Positions 1 through 8,206 of a stretch of 64,000 nucleotides of DNA are shown piece by piece. A program made the translations under genes and the position numbers. How positions within the stretch are numbered: position 1 is the first letter of the stretch; the number at the start of each line of letters is the position of its first letter. The notes under the pieces were generated by a model. The model was given only the letters and a program-made list of their open reading frames with translations. It had not been told where the DNA came from and ran no database searches. This DNA comes from WVZH01 sp034430895 (GTDB lineage: Bacteria; Chloroflexota; Anaerolineae; Anaerolineales; E44-bin32): assembly GCA_034430895.1 (NCBI GenBank), contig DAOUDW010000102.1, positions 1 to 64,000 of the forward strand. The letters are read 5' to 3'.

Positions 1-1
1 T

Positions 2-1216
2 GCGATCGTAGTCCTTTTATTCCCACTTATCACGGTAATCCAGTTTGGCTATAACCTCTATCGCGTTCAACGCCAATCAGAACAAACTGAACGACATGAT
101 TGTTCGGGATTATCCGCTCAGCAAGATCCATTACCGGACGTTTACTACATCATTCTGGACGCCTACGCCGGCCATGACACCTTGTGGGAAACGTATGGGT
201 ATAACAACACCGAATTCATAGAATCCCTAACCGAGCTGGGATTCTATGTTGCCGATCAAAGCCAAAGCAATTACAACCACACAGAATTGTCGTTGTCGTC
301 ATCATTGAACATGGAATACCTGCCTACCCTCGATCCGATCTTCGGCGAGGGCGGCCCTTCTGACTTCACACCACTCTGGCCGCTGCTCGTCGTCGGGGAA
401 GTGCGCGGCAACTTCGAATGCCTCGGATACGATGTCGTCACGTTCGACAGCGGCTATTATTGGACGGGTTGGATAAACAGCAACTATCTCATCAGTCCTC
501 GAACCTATCGCCTCAGTGGAATCCAAGGAAGTGAAGGGATAAATGCTTTTGAGTCCCTGTTAATTCAGACCAGCGCTGGGGTGATCGTAACGTCCACGGT
601 GAAAATCCTGCCAGATGAAATCAAAGCGGGATTCGATAGTCCTTACCAGGACCACCGGGATCGCATCCTGACGACACTCAATGCGCTGGAACGCTACGTT
701 CCATTCCTGCACAAACCCACTTTTTCATTCGTACACATGTTGATTCCCCATCCCCCTTACGTTTTTGGGCCTAACGGCGAACCCATCGAGCAGTACGAAG
801 CCTTTTCACTCGGTAACCTCGAGGGTGAATCTGGTTCTGTACCCGAATTGATCGGATATCCCAATCAAGTCGCCTTCATCAATAGCTCCATCCTGCGCGT
901 CGTCAGTCAGATAATCGAGAATTCCCCTACTCCCCCGATCATCATCATTCAAGGAGATCATGGAATCGGAAGACCCGGCCGGGATAAAGTCTCGATCCTC
1001 AACGCCTACTACCTTCCCGGTGATACAAAAGAGATGCTCTACCCCACAATCACACCGGTTAACACGTTTCGAGTTATCTTTGACGGTTATTTTGGCGGTA
1101 ATTATGGACTGCTGGAGGACACCAGCTACTACTCAGTAGCCAGTGACCTCTTTAATTTCTCTATTATCCCCAACGAGAGAATATCGTTGGAAGCGTATCC
1201 TTTTGATCCGCCCTGA
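2..1216 (+). CDS. Sulfatase/alkaline-phosphatase-like membrane protein (5' partial)
   Basis: The reading frame is open from the first complete codon of the window, so the true start lies upstream. The first visible residues are hydrophobic (about 14 residues, probably the last membrane helix). A linker and then DVYYIILDAYAGHD follow, matching the first metal-binding strand of the alkaline phosphatase/sulfatase superfamily. A second metal motif, IIIIQGDHG, lies near residue 315 of the visible part, and FVHMLIPHPPYVF sits between them. Families of this shape act outside the membrane on envelope polymers or lipid head groups, but no substrate can be read here. The gene ends in TGA about 220 bp before the next gene, which has its own ribosome binding site. 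Confidence 0.75.
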   Translation, partial: AIVVLLFPLITVIQFGYNLYRVQRQSEQTERHDCSGLSAQQDPLPDVYYIILDAYAGHDTLWETYGYNNTEFIESLTELGFYVADQSQSNYNHTELSLSSSLNMEYLPTLDPIFGEGGPSDFTPLWPLLVVGEVRGNFECLGYDVVTFDSGYYWTGWINSNYLISPRTYRLSGIQGSEGINAFESLLIQTSAGVIVTSTVKILPDEIKAGFDSPYQDHRDRILTTLNALERYVPFLHKPTFSFVHMLIPHPPYVFGPNGEPIEQYEAFSLGNLEGESGSVPELIGYPNQVAFINSSILRVVSQIIENSPTPPIIIIQGDHGIGRPGRDKVSILNAYYLPGDTKEMLYPTITPVNTFRVIFDGYFGGNYGLLEDTSYYSVASDLFNFSIIPNERISLEAYPFDPP

Positions 1217-1435
1217 TCCGCATCCGACTAAACCTTAAAACAAACCGATTTCGGGTAAGCAGCGCAGAGATCGGCCAGATACCCCAAACCAGCCCCACGC
1301 AGGTGAATCCAGGCTGGTAAGAAACCATCCTTCAACATTAACGGGAGGTGCAAACATACCCGGGGATGTTTGTAGTATGATTTTAATGTAGCGAAGTCTC
1401 TGGTTAGATATCGTCTTTCAGCCCAGAGGAGCAGC

Positions 1436-2485
1436 ATGCTTTCACCACGCATACATATCCTGCGCGCTCAACTGCGCGACGCCAAGGTGCTCTTCCTTGA
1501 ATTCCGGGGATCGCTGCTGCTGTTCGCGCTCATCGTCTTCGGCGGCGGGTTGCTGCTGCACCTTTTTTACACCCACCCCGAAAGCGGTCAGCACCCGGAA
1601 TTCAACCGGGCGCTGTACGCCGCCTTCTCCATGGTCTTCTTCGACATCCAGCTCCCCTACCCGGAACAAACGGCCTTACAAGTGCTCTACTTCCTCATCC
1701 CGATCCTCGGCCTGGCGATCGCTGCGGACGGTGTGCTGCGTTTCAGCGGCGCACTACTCAGCAAACAAGCCCGAGGGCAGAAATGGCAAATCGCGATGGC
1801 ATCTACCTTTAAAAACCACATCATCGTCTGCGGTATCGGCAAGGTCGGCTACCGCGTGATCCTCGAACTGCGTAAATTCGGCCGCGAAATCGTGGCCATC
1901 GAGGCCAATCCCGACGGCCGCTTCGTCGAAAAAGTGAAACACCTCGGCGTGCCCATCATTCTCACCGACGCCCGCCGCTCGGAGAATATACGCAAAGCCG
2001 GCGTGGAGAAGGCCGACGCCATCATCCCCTGCACCGACGACGAACTAACCAATCTCGACATCGCTCTCGATGCCCGTGAAATCAACCCGGACATCAGCGT
2101 AGTGATGCGCATGTTCGACAGCGACCTGGCCCGCCGCATCGAAAAAGGCTTCGGTATTCACACCGCTTTCAGCACTTCGGCGCTCTCGGCACCGATCTTC
2201 GCCTCCGCCGCCATGGGCTTGAACGTGCGCCACAGTTTCTACGTCGGCGACGATTTGCTCCACCTCGGGGAGATCGAAATCCAACCACAGGCCGCCCTCA
2301 CGCAGTGGGACGTCGTCCAGCTGGAGCGTGAATTGAACCTTTCCGTCGTCTGCTGCCAAACAGACAGCTGCCCCGACTTCCACCCCGACGACTCGCAGAC
2401 GCTCGAAGCCCACACCCGCATCCTGGTACTCGCCTCGCTCGAGACGCTGCGAAAATTACACGCCCTGAACGTCCCCGGAGGATAA
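1436..2485 (+). CDS. TrkA-N (RCK) NAD-binding protein with two-helix channel-like N-terminus
   Basis: The 349-residue protein has two membrane helices (about residues 25-45 and 80-101) and then a Rossmann-fold RCK/TrkA-N domain starting at NHIIVCGIGKVGYRV. RCK domains bind NAD or nucleotides and gate potassium channels or transporters. The order resembles a two-helix potassium channel with a cytoplasmic RCK domain. However, the segment between the helices has no GYG selectivity filter; it reads FSMVFFDIQLPYP. Potassium conduction is therefore uncertain. The start is supported by GAGGAG four bases upstream. It is followed after 6 bp by a small membrane protein, and the two may be co-transcribed. 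Confidence 0.75.
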   Translation: MLSPRIHILRAQLRDAKVLFLEFRGSLLLFALIVFGGGLLLHLFYTHPESGQHPEFNRALYAAFSMVFFDIQLPYPEQTALQVLYFLIPILGLAIAADGVLRFSGALLSKQARGQKWQIAMASTFKNHIIVCGIGKVGYRVILELRKFGREIVAIEANPDGRFVEKVKHLGVPIILTDARRSENIRKAGVEKADAIIPCTDDELTNLDIALDAREINPDISVVMRMFDSDLARRIEKGFGIHTAFSTSALSAPIFASAAMGLNVRHSFYVGDDLLHLGEIEIQPQAALTQWDVVQLERELNLSVVCCQTDSCPDFHPDDSQTLEAHTRILVLASLETLRKLHALNVPGG

Positions 2486-2491
2486 CCCGCC

Positions 2492-2884
2492 ATGAGTCTA
2501 TCGATCGCCGCTTTACGCGGATTGGCCGAAATCGACTTTGCTGCCTTACTGCGGTCCTTCCTGATCGCCGCCGCCATCGGCTCGATCCTGACCGTCCTGC
2601 TCGTGGTGTGGATTCTGCGCAGCGTACGCCGCATCTCTCTTCCCGCGGATGCCGATTTCTTCACCGCCCTGCGCGCAACCCCGCTGGTCGTGGTGCTCAT
2701 GCTCGACCTGCTCGACTTCAGTCTGGATTTCCTCTCGGCGCCCATCGCCTGGCCGCTGCTGGGGCATCTCGGTCTCGCTGCCCTGCGTGAAGTGACCATG
2801 ATCGAAGAACTGATTCCCGGAACGCAGGTCATCCCCACCATGACCCTGGCCTGGATCGCGGCGCGTTTCATCCGCCGGGGATGA
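2492..2884 (+). CDS. Small membrane protein of unknown function
   Basis: I do not recognise a family. The 130-residue product has a clear hydrophobic helix near residues 20-44 and weaker hydrophobic stretches around 60-85 and 88-96, so it is probably an integral membrane protein. It starts 6 bp after the RCK protein, and its stop overlaps the start of the downstream peptidase by 4 bp (ATGA). It thus sits in a three-gene transcription unit. It could be an accessory subunit of the channel-like protein, but that is only inferred from position. Confidence 0.6.
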   Translation: MSLSIAALRGLAEIDFAALLRSFLIAAAIGSILTVLLVVWILRSVRRISLPADADFFTALRATPLVVVLMLDLLDFSLDFLSAPIAWPLLGHLGLAALREVTMIEELIPGTQVIPTMTLAWIAARFIRRG

Positions 2885-4344
2885 AACATGCGATGCAGAT
2901 GAAATCACACCGGATTCGCTTCCTCCTGCTCCTCGTCTTCCTCGGCGCATGCACCCCCACACCACCGCCGCCGACGCCACAGCCGTCTCCCAACCCGACC
3001 GATACGCCTGCACCGACAGCCACACCCACGATCGCACCCTCACCCACGGCCGAAGAGTTACCCCCACGCACGCAGTATGACTTGTCCGCGGTGTTCGATT
3101 ACGAACACATGCGCCTCGACGTTGCCGAAGAAGTGACCTACCTCAATCGCAGCGAAGTCTACCTGAATGAATTGTTATTCGTTATAGAACCCCTGCGCTG
3201 GGAGGGCACCTTCCGACTAACCGACCTTCGCTGGGAGGACGGCGTGCCTTTATCCGGCCTGCGGCTGGAAGGTACCTGGCTGCATCTGCCGCTCCGAGAG
3301 GCACTCGCACCCGGAAAAAGTGTAGCCCTATCTATTCGTTACGAACTGGTCCTGCCAACACCTGCGGGTGCCTTCGGCAACACCGGACGGCAAATCAATC
3401 TCACCGATTGGTATCCCTTCCTGCCAGCATACGATCCCCAACTGGGCTGGCGTGTTCATGCACCCGCATACATCGGCGAACACCTGGCCTACGACAGCGC
3501 CGATTTCCACGTTGAATGGACCACGACTAATGCCCCCGTGTCGTTAGTCGTAGCGGCCAGTGCTCTGCCGGAAGAACACGATGGCACCCTGCACTTCGAT
3601 CTACCGGCAGCGAGGTGTTTTACCCTCTCACTCAGCGAGGAATACGAAGTCATTTCGGGCCAGGTCGGCGACTGGACCGTACGAGCTTTCGTCTTTCCCG
3701 AACACACAGAGGCGGGCCAAACCGCCGTCGCCGTGGCATCCGAAGCACTCACGCTGTACGACGAGATCTTCATGCCCTATCCCTACGACAGCCTGACTAT
3801 CGTCGAAGGAGATTTCTTCGACGGGCTCGAAACCAGCGGCCTCTTTTTCCTCGACCAAACATACTTTGATTCCTACGTGGACTATCCCACAGGCTGGTTG
3901 ACCACCCTGGTCGCCCACGAAACATCACATCAATGGTGGCACACGCAAGTCGGCAACGACCCGGCGGTTGAACCCTGGCTGGACGAAGCCCTGGCCACGT
4001 ACTCCGAACACATATTTTACGAACATCGCCACCCCGAATGGGTCGAATGGTGGTGGTATTTTCGCGTGGATAACTTCCGGCCGCAGGGCATGATCGACGG
4101 CCGGATCTACGATTACGAGGATTTCCGTGACTACGTTAATTCCGTGTATCTACGCGGCGTACGCTTCCTTGAAGCGCTGCGTAAACGCGTTGGCGACGAA
4201 GCCTTTTTTGCATTTTTAAAGGACTATGCCCGGCGCGGTAATGACAGCTTATTAACAGCGAAGGATTTCTTCCAGATTTTATCGGAGCACAGCGGCGAAG
4301 ATATCTCGGGAATTACGAGTGAGTATTTCAACGCCGCGCCCTGA
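2881..4344 (+). CDS. M1-family zinc metallopeptidase lipoprotein
   Basis: The 487-residue protein begins with a lipoprotein signal ending in LGAC (Cys24). A Pro/Thr linker follows, then an N-terminal beta domain and a gluzincin catalytic domain. The active site is intact: H346-E347-T-S-H350 and, 18 residues later, the third zinc ligand E369 in WLDEA. M1 enzymes are aminopeptidases. Lipid anchoring places this one on the outer face of the membrane, presumably for digestion of imported or environmental peptides. The start overlaps the stop of the preceding gene (ATGA). A paralogue that has lost the motif lies about 4 kb downstream (8207-9784). Confidence 0.88.
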   Translation: MKHAMQMKSHRIRFLLLLVFLGACTPTPPPPTPQPSPNPTDTPAPTATPTIAPSPTAEELPPRTQYDLSAVFDYEHMRLDVAEEVTYLNRSEVYLNELLFVIEPLRWEGTFRLTDLRWEDGVPLSGLRLEGTWLHLPLREALAPGKSVALSIRYELVLPTPAGAFGNTGRQINLTDWYPFLPAYDPQLGWRVHAPAYIGEHLAYDSADFHVEWTTTNAPVSLVVAASALPEEHDGTLHFDLPAARCFTLSLSEEYEVISGQVGDWTVRAFVFPEHTEAGQTAVAVASEALTLYDEIFMPYPYDSLTIVEGDFFDGLETSGLFFLDQTYFDSYVDYPTGWLTTLVAHETSHQWWHTQVGNDPAVEPWLDEALATYSEHIFYEHRHPEWVEWWWYFRVDNFRPQGMIDGRIYDYEDFRDYVNSVYLRGVRFLEALRKRVGDEAFFAFLKDYARRGNDSLLTAKDFFQILSEHSGEDISGITSEYFNAAP

Positions 4345-4377
4345 TTTCACCGCCAGCTAAACAAATCAAGCCCAAAC

Positions 4378-4426
4378 CAGAAAAGCAGGACCCCGGTCGT
4401 GTAGTAGGAACGACGCGGGATCCTGC
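4378..4426 (-). terminator. Hairpin terminator downstream of pspC-like gene
   Basis: Arms GCAGGA (4385-4390) and TCCTGC (4421-4426) enclose a second pairing, GTCGT/ACGAC. On the minus strand the hairpin is followed by CTTTT. It lies between convergent genes, so it could also stop plus-strand transcription, though without a T-run on that side. Confidence 0.5.
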
Positions 4427-4470
4427 CGGGGATGGTCTCTATATCCCGCAAGCAGGTTTGCGGTGAATTT

Positions 4471-4689
4471 TTAGTTCGTCGTCGATTCGTTGACCGGTAC
4501 CTCTGGCACAACGGCCATCATGACGCCATACGCCAACACGGCCGCAGGCGGATTGGCAAACAACCCGATCACGGAAAGCAAACGGATCAGCGTCGGATCG
4601 GATTGAAAATAATCTGCCAGGCCGGCGCAAACCCCTGCAATCATGTGATCGTCTTTGGATCGATACAGCTTTTTATACTCGTCGGACAT
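4471..4689 (-). CDS. PspC-domain small membrane protein
   Basis: The 72-residue product matches the PspC fold. It starts MSDEYKKLYRSKDD, continues with MIAGVCAGLADYF and ends in one hydrophobic helix around residues 34-60. PspC proteins belong to envelope-stress (phage-shock) systems or act as small membrane sensors. No pspA or pspB partner is visible nearby. I chose the internal ATG at 4689 because AGGAGGAG precedes it at good distance; an upstream in-frame start would add only eight residues. It is separated from the methyltransferase gene on its 3' side by the terminator region only on the low-coordinate end. Confidence 0.8.
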   Translation of the reverse strand: MSDEYKKLYRSKDDHMIAGVCAGLADYFQSDPTLIRLLSVIGLFANPPAAVLAYGVMMAVVPEVPVNESTTN

Positions 4690-4815
4690 AACACTCCTCC
4701 TCGTAACAACCATTCTGAATCTCTATACGCAGTTCGCACTGCAAGGTTGCAAGCCCGTGGGTCGAGACGGCCAATGAAAATTCAAGATTCCGATGAAGAA
4801 AAATCGAGATGGAAC

Positions 4816-5499
4816 TCAGGATGTGCGTTTGAAGTTCTTCCGCGCCCAGGCCAGATTGTAATCGACCTGCCAGGGCAGGATTTCGACGTAATCGAGGCCA
4901 AGACGTTCCAACACATCGGCGAAGTCACCGCGGCGGTAGGTTTGGCCCAGAATCCAGGGCGCTTCCCAGCCCACCCGATTGGTCACCACGACCCAACCGC
5001 CAGGTCGAGTCACACGCACCATTTCGCGGAGTGATTCCTCGGGCTGGGGCGTGAACTCGAGCATTTCCAGACTGACGACCATGTCGAAAGTCTCGTTCTG
5101 AAAAGGCAGTGGCACAGACCAGGCCTGCATCCAATGTGCCCGCCCATTGTTCGTTAAACGACGCCCCTGGTCAATCATGCCGCGGGAGGCATCCAGACAG
5201 ATGATCGAGCCCTGGAAAGCACGCAACGGAAGCACCCGTCGTGCCAGGCGGCCGGTGCCTGCTCCGACATCCAGGATGATGGCATCCTGTAAGGACCGCA
5301 GCGTCCCGGCGATCGGTTCACCCAAAAACCGCCGCTCCCAATCGGGGTCGAAATCCTTGATGCGTTCGTAACGGGAAGCCGCCAGATCGTAAAGCCAGAC
5401 CACGAACCTGCGTCCAAGGTGGGCTCCCTCGCAGATCCAGATCTCCCAGATCACGAAGGCGATCAATAATACAAGCAGGATAATGATGATCCAGAGCAT
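4816..5499 (-). CDS. Membrane-anchored class I SAM methyltransferase
   Basis: The N-terminus is a single strongly hydrophobic helix (about residues 2-22), followed by a Rossmann methyltransferase domain. Motif I is ILDVGAGTGRLA, an acidic end of strand 2 is ICLDASRGMI, and a post-motif reads PLPFQNETFDMVVSLEMLEF. The arrangement matches UbiE/Methyltransf_11-type enzymes that use S-adenosylmethionine on small molecules or lipids, here tethered to the inner membrane face. The substrate cannot be told from sequence. No strong ribosome binding site precedes the ATG. It lies 55 bp downstream of the RpiR-type regulator on the same strand, so co-transcription is possible. Confidence 0.8.
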   Translation of the reverse strand: MLWIIIILLVLLIAFVIWEIWICEGAHLGRRFVVWLYDLAASRYERIKDFDPDWERRFLGEPIAGTLRSLQDAIILDVGAGTGRLARRVLPLRAFQGSIICLDASRGMIDQGRRLTNNGRAHWMQAWSVPLPFQNETFDMVVSLEMLEFTPQPEESLREMVRVTRPGGWVVVTNRVGWEAPWILGQTYRRGDFADVLERLGLDYVEILPWQVDYNLAWARKNFKRTS

Positions 5500-5554
5500 A
5501 GCAGAAAAAAAGTCGGCCTCATCGCCGACAGCAAATGAAACCAGTGATATCCAC

Positions 5555-6388
5555 TCAGGAATTCGTGTTCCCGACCAGACGTTCTGTCATGGCCCGCACT
5601 CTTTCTTCAGCCCCCCGGAATCGGGCCGGGCGTGCGTGCGCGAGCATGCGCACCAGGGCGTAGACCATACTCTCCAAGACAACCTGACCTACTCCGGGAT
5701 CGGGATGGGAGAATCCCGCAAGCACGATGTCCGCAGAGACGGCAGACTGCGACGAAGGATTTGCCACGATACTGACCGTGTGGGCACCGGCATCCTTCGC
5801 GCCGGCAAGCGCTTCGGCGATGTACGGTGTATCCTCGGTGACACAGACCGCCAAAGCCAGATCCCGCTTGCGCGCGCCGGCGACCGCGCGCGCCAAACCC
5901 GACGGACTGCCACTGGAACGATGCACCGTATATCCAGCAGCTTCCAGATACGTTGCCAGCGTATGTGCAGGGGGATCTGCGTACCCTTCGGCCAACACAA
6001 TGATTCGTTCCACTTCATCCAACAGCGTTATCAATTTATTGGCAACATCGACTGGAAAACTTCGTTGAACCGCCCGGAGGGTTTGTACGACTTCATCCAG
6101 GGCATTGGCAGCCGCCTCGGAAGGTGTATTAGATTCAGTCTTTACTTCAAGAAAACATTCCCGCCTGACACGTTTGCGAATTTCAGCCTGCAGCTCCGGA
6201 TAGCCCCGATAGCCAAGATGCTGCGAAAACCGCACGACCGTACCCGGATCGATATCGATCATATGGGCCAATTCCGTAGCGGTGAGAAAAGCCGCTTCGG
6301 TATAGGAATCGAGTAAGAAATTGGCCAGTCGCACAAAGCTCGGGGAAAGCCCATTGCGGGCATTCCGAATACGATCTTCGTACGTCAT
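5555..6388 (-). CDS. RpiR/MurR-family transcriptional regulator
   Basis: The N-terminal ~75 residues form an RpiR-type winged helix. The recognition region includes TATELAHMIDIDPGTVVRFS and HLGYRGYPELQ. The rest is a SIS-fold sugar-phosphate sensing domain (about residues 115-250). Family members control sugar-phosphate, amino-sugar or cell-wall recycling genes by binding a phosphosugar. The annotated ATG gives the usual family N-terminus, but a good ribosome binding site is not visible, and upstream in-frame GTG/TTG codons would extend it by up to 25 residues. No sugar catabolic operon lies next to it, so its target is unknown. Confidence 0.82.
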   Translation of the reverse strand: MTYEDRIRNARNGLSPSFVRLANFLLDSYTEAAFLTATELAHMIDIDPGTVVRFSQHLGYRGYPELQAEIRKRVRRECFLEVKTESNTPSEAAANALDEVVQTLRAVQRSFPVDVANKLITLLDEVERIIVLAEGYADPPAHTLATYLEAAGYTVHRSSGSPSGLARAVAGARKRDLALAVCVTEDTPYIAEALAGAKDAGAHTVSIVANPSSQSAVSADIVLAGFSHPDPGVGQVVLESMVYALVRMLAHARPARFRGAEERVRAMTERLVGNTNS

Positions 6389-6591
6389 CGGAGATGTGGC
6401 TTTTTTATTATTCACCAAGCGTACACTATCATCCTTTGAGAAAGTGGGAAAACTATAGCACAAGGGGAGCTTAGAAGCAAAACCGTGAAAATGATTGCAA
6501 AATTTGTTGAATGGTACTTCTTACACGCAAAACAACCGCTATCAACGTATAATTCGAAACCCTCTGATTTGATTGATCCATCAACTACGCG

Positions 6592-6620
6592 TTGACCCTC
6601 CGCAGACCACAAGCTATAAT
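6592..6620 (+). promoter_or_regulatory. Sigma-70-type promoter of tRNA-Val
   Basis: TTGACC (6592-6597), a 17-bp spacer and a perfect TATAAT (6615-6620). The expected start point lies only a few bases before the mature tRNA 5' end at 6630. Confidence 0.85.
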
Positions 6621-6629
6621 TTGAGTTCC

Positions 6630-6706
6630 GGGCGGATAGCTCAGTTGGTTAGAGCGCTTCTCTTACACAGAAGAGGTCGCAGGTTCGAGTCCTGTTCCGC
6701 CCACCA
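6630..6706 (+). tRNA. tRNA-Val (anticodon UAC)
   Basis: Full cloverleaf. The acceptor stem GGGCGGA pairs with TCCGCCC, the D-arm pairs GCTC/GAGC, and the anticodon stem is CTTCT/AGAAG around loop CTTACAC, giving anticodon TAC. The T-arm contains GGTTCGAGTCC. The 3' CCA is encoded. It reads GUA valine codons. Confidence 0.97.
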
Positions 6707-6713
6707 GGCTTCG

Positions 6714-6746
6714 AAAACCGTCTGTCGTATTCGTCAGGCGGTTTTT
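6714..6746 (+). terminator. Rho-independent terminator of tRNA-Val
   Basis: A ten-pair stem AAACCGTCTG/CAGGCGGTTT (6715-6724 with 6735-6744, one G-T pair) is followed by T residues, starting about 9 bp after the tRNA. Confidence 0.8.
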
Positions 6747-6900
6747 CGGCAAACACACCTACATCATTCGCACATCACAGTTCTCATCGGGCTCAAGCAA
6801 AACGCACTCGAACCAATGAATTCCTGCGGAGTAATTGCAGGATCAATACGATCAGCGTTGGATATCATCACTTTGTAGAAAACATCTACAGGAGTGCTTC

Positions 6901-8133
6901 ATGTCGGGGATTAGCAACTGGGAACTCACGGGTCTATTCATCATCATCATCGCCTGTATTTGCGGCCTTCAGTATCTCCACATCCGACGCTACGTGCTCA
7001 AACCACTCGCCCACCTCGAAGAGCGTTACCACCAGATATTCAACAACTCGCTCAACGGCATCGCCTACCACGGTGTGGTCGTTGATGAAGAAAGCGGAGA
7101 TATCGACTATCGGTTCGTTGAAGTAAATCCCGCCTTCGAAGAGCTGACCGGCCTCAAAGCCAGCGAGGTTGTCGGGAAGCTAAATAGTGAAATACTGCCC
7201 AAAGCCGAGCAAGCGATATTTGAAGAAATTTACAAACAGGTTGCGAAAACCGGACAAGCCGAGTTGTTTGAAATGTATTCCGCCACCCTGGAACGTCATT
7301 TCCAAATTGCGGCATTCTCTCCCTTACCCAATTGTTATACTGCGATCTTCACCGACATTACCGAACGCAAGAAATACGAACAATCGTTGAAGGACCAGTC
7401 GGCGTGGCTTGAGACACTCATCGAAGAGCGGACGGAAGAACTCCGTGAGGCACAAGCACAATTAATCCAGCGCGAGAAAATGGCTCAACTCGGCCAGTTA
7501 GCCCGAGGGATCGCCCACGAATTGCGCAACCCGCTGGGCGTGATATCCAATGTCGTGTACTACTTGAAATCCACCTACGCGGAAAAAGAAAGCACGATGA
7601 CAGAATATCTCAGCATCATCGAAACCGAAGTCAATAACTCCGAAAAAACCATCACCGACTTGTTGGAGTACTCCCGCGAGCCTGTCCCCCTGCAGGAGGA
7701 AACCAATCTTTGCGAACTGCTCGATGAAGTCATGAACCGTCTTCCGCCGCCAGAATCAATACAAGTATCGATGAACTCCGACGATTCACTGCTGACCGCG
7801 ATGATCGACGGCAGACAAATCGCGATGGTGCTGGCCAATTTGCTCACGAATGCATATCAGGCAATGCTAAATGGAGGGGAACTGAATATCGAAATCACCC
7901 AACATAATGAACAGGTGAGACTTGCCATCCATGACACAGGATTGGGAATTTCCGCAGAAAATATTGAAACGATCTTCGAACCGTTTTACACGACCAAACC
8001 CAAAGGTATCGGACTCGGGCTGGCGATATCAAAGACGCTCGTTGAAGTAAATGGCGGTCAAATCCGTGTCGAAAGCACCGAAAATGAAGGCTCAACTTTC
8101 ACCCTCATCCTGCCCCACTCGCTGGAAACGTAA
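6901..8133 (+). CDS. PAS-domain sensor histidine kinase (orphan)
   Basis: The 410-residue protein has one N-terminal membrane helix (about residues 8-26), a PAS domain (about 40-155, with FNNSLNGIAYHG and IFTDITERKKYE), a coiled coil and a HisKA/HATPase_c core. The phospho-accepting His is H206 in GIAHELRNPLG. ATP-binding boxes are LANLLTNAYQAM, DTGLGIS and GIGLGLAI. It has no extracytoplasmic sensor loop, so the signal is probably read by PAS in the cytoplasm. No response regulator is adjacent, so the partner is elsewhere. The ATG at 6901 is preceded by AGGAG; an earlier in-frame start would be in the tRNA-gene downstream region and has no ribosome binding site. Confidence 0.88.
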   Translation: MSGISNWELTGLFIIIIACICGLQYLHIRRYVLKPLAHLEERYHQIFNNSLNGIAYHGVVVDEESGDIDYRFVEVNPAFEELTGLKASEVVGKLNSEILPKAEQAIFEEIYKQVAKTGQAELFEMYSATLERHFQIAAFSPLPNCYTAIFTDITERKKYEQSLKDQSAWLETLIEERTEELREAQAQLIQREKMAQLGQLARGIAHELRNPLGVISNVVYYLKSTYAEKESTMTEYLSIIETEVNNSEKTITDLLEYSREPVPLQEETNLCELLDEVMNRLPPPESIQVSMNSDDSLLTAMIDGRQIAMVLANLLTNAYQAMLNGGELNIEITQHNEQVRLAIHDTGLGISAENIETIFEPFYTTKPKGIGLGLAISKTLVEVNGGQIRVESTENEGSTFTLILPHSLET

Positions 8134-8206
8134 CCACTACAGCAAGATTGAAGATTGAAATTCAGGATAAAACCACTACAATACCACTTCCAGTTGGGAG
8201 GTGGGA

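Noticed and set aside
4432..5034. Open frame of 200 codons on the plus strand
   Set aside because: It is antisense to the pspC-like and methyltransferase genes and crosses a terminator hairpin.
5483..6316. Open frame of 277 codons on the plus strand
   Set aside because: It lies opposite the RpiR-type regulator, has no ribosome binding site and no family signature.
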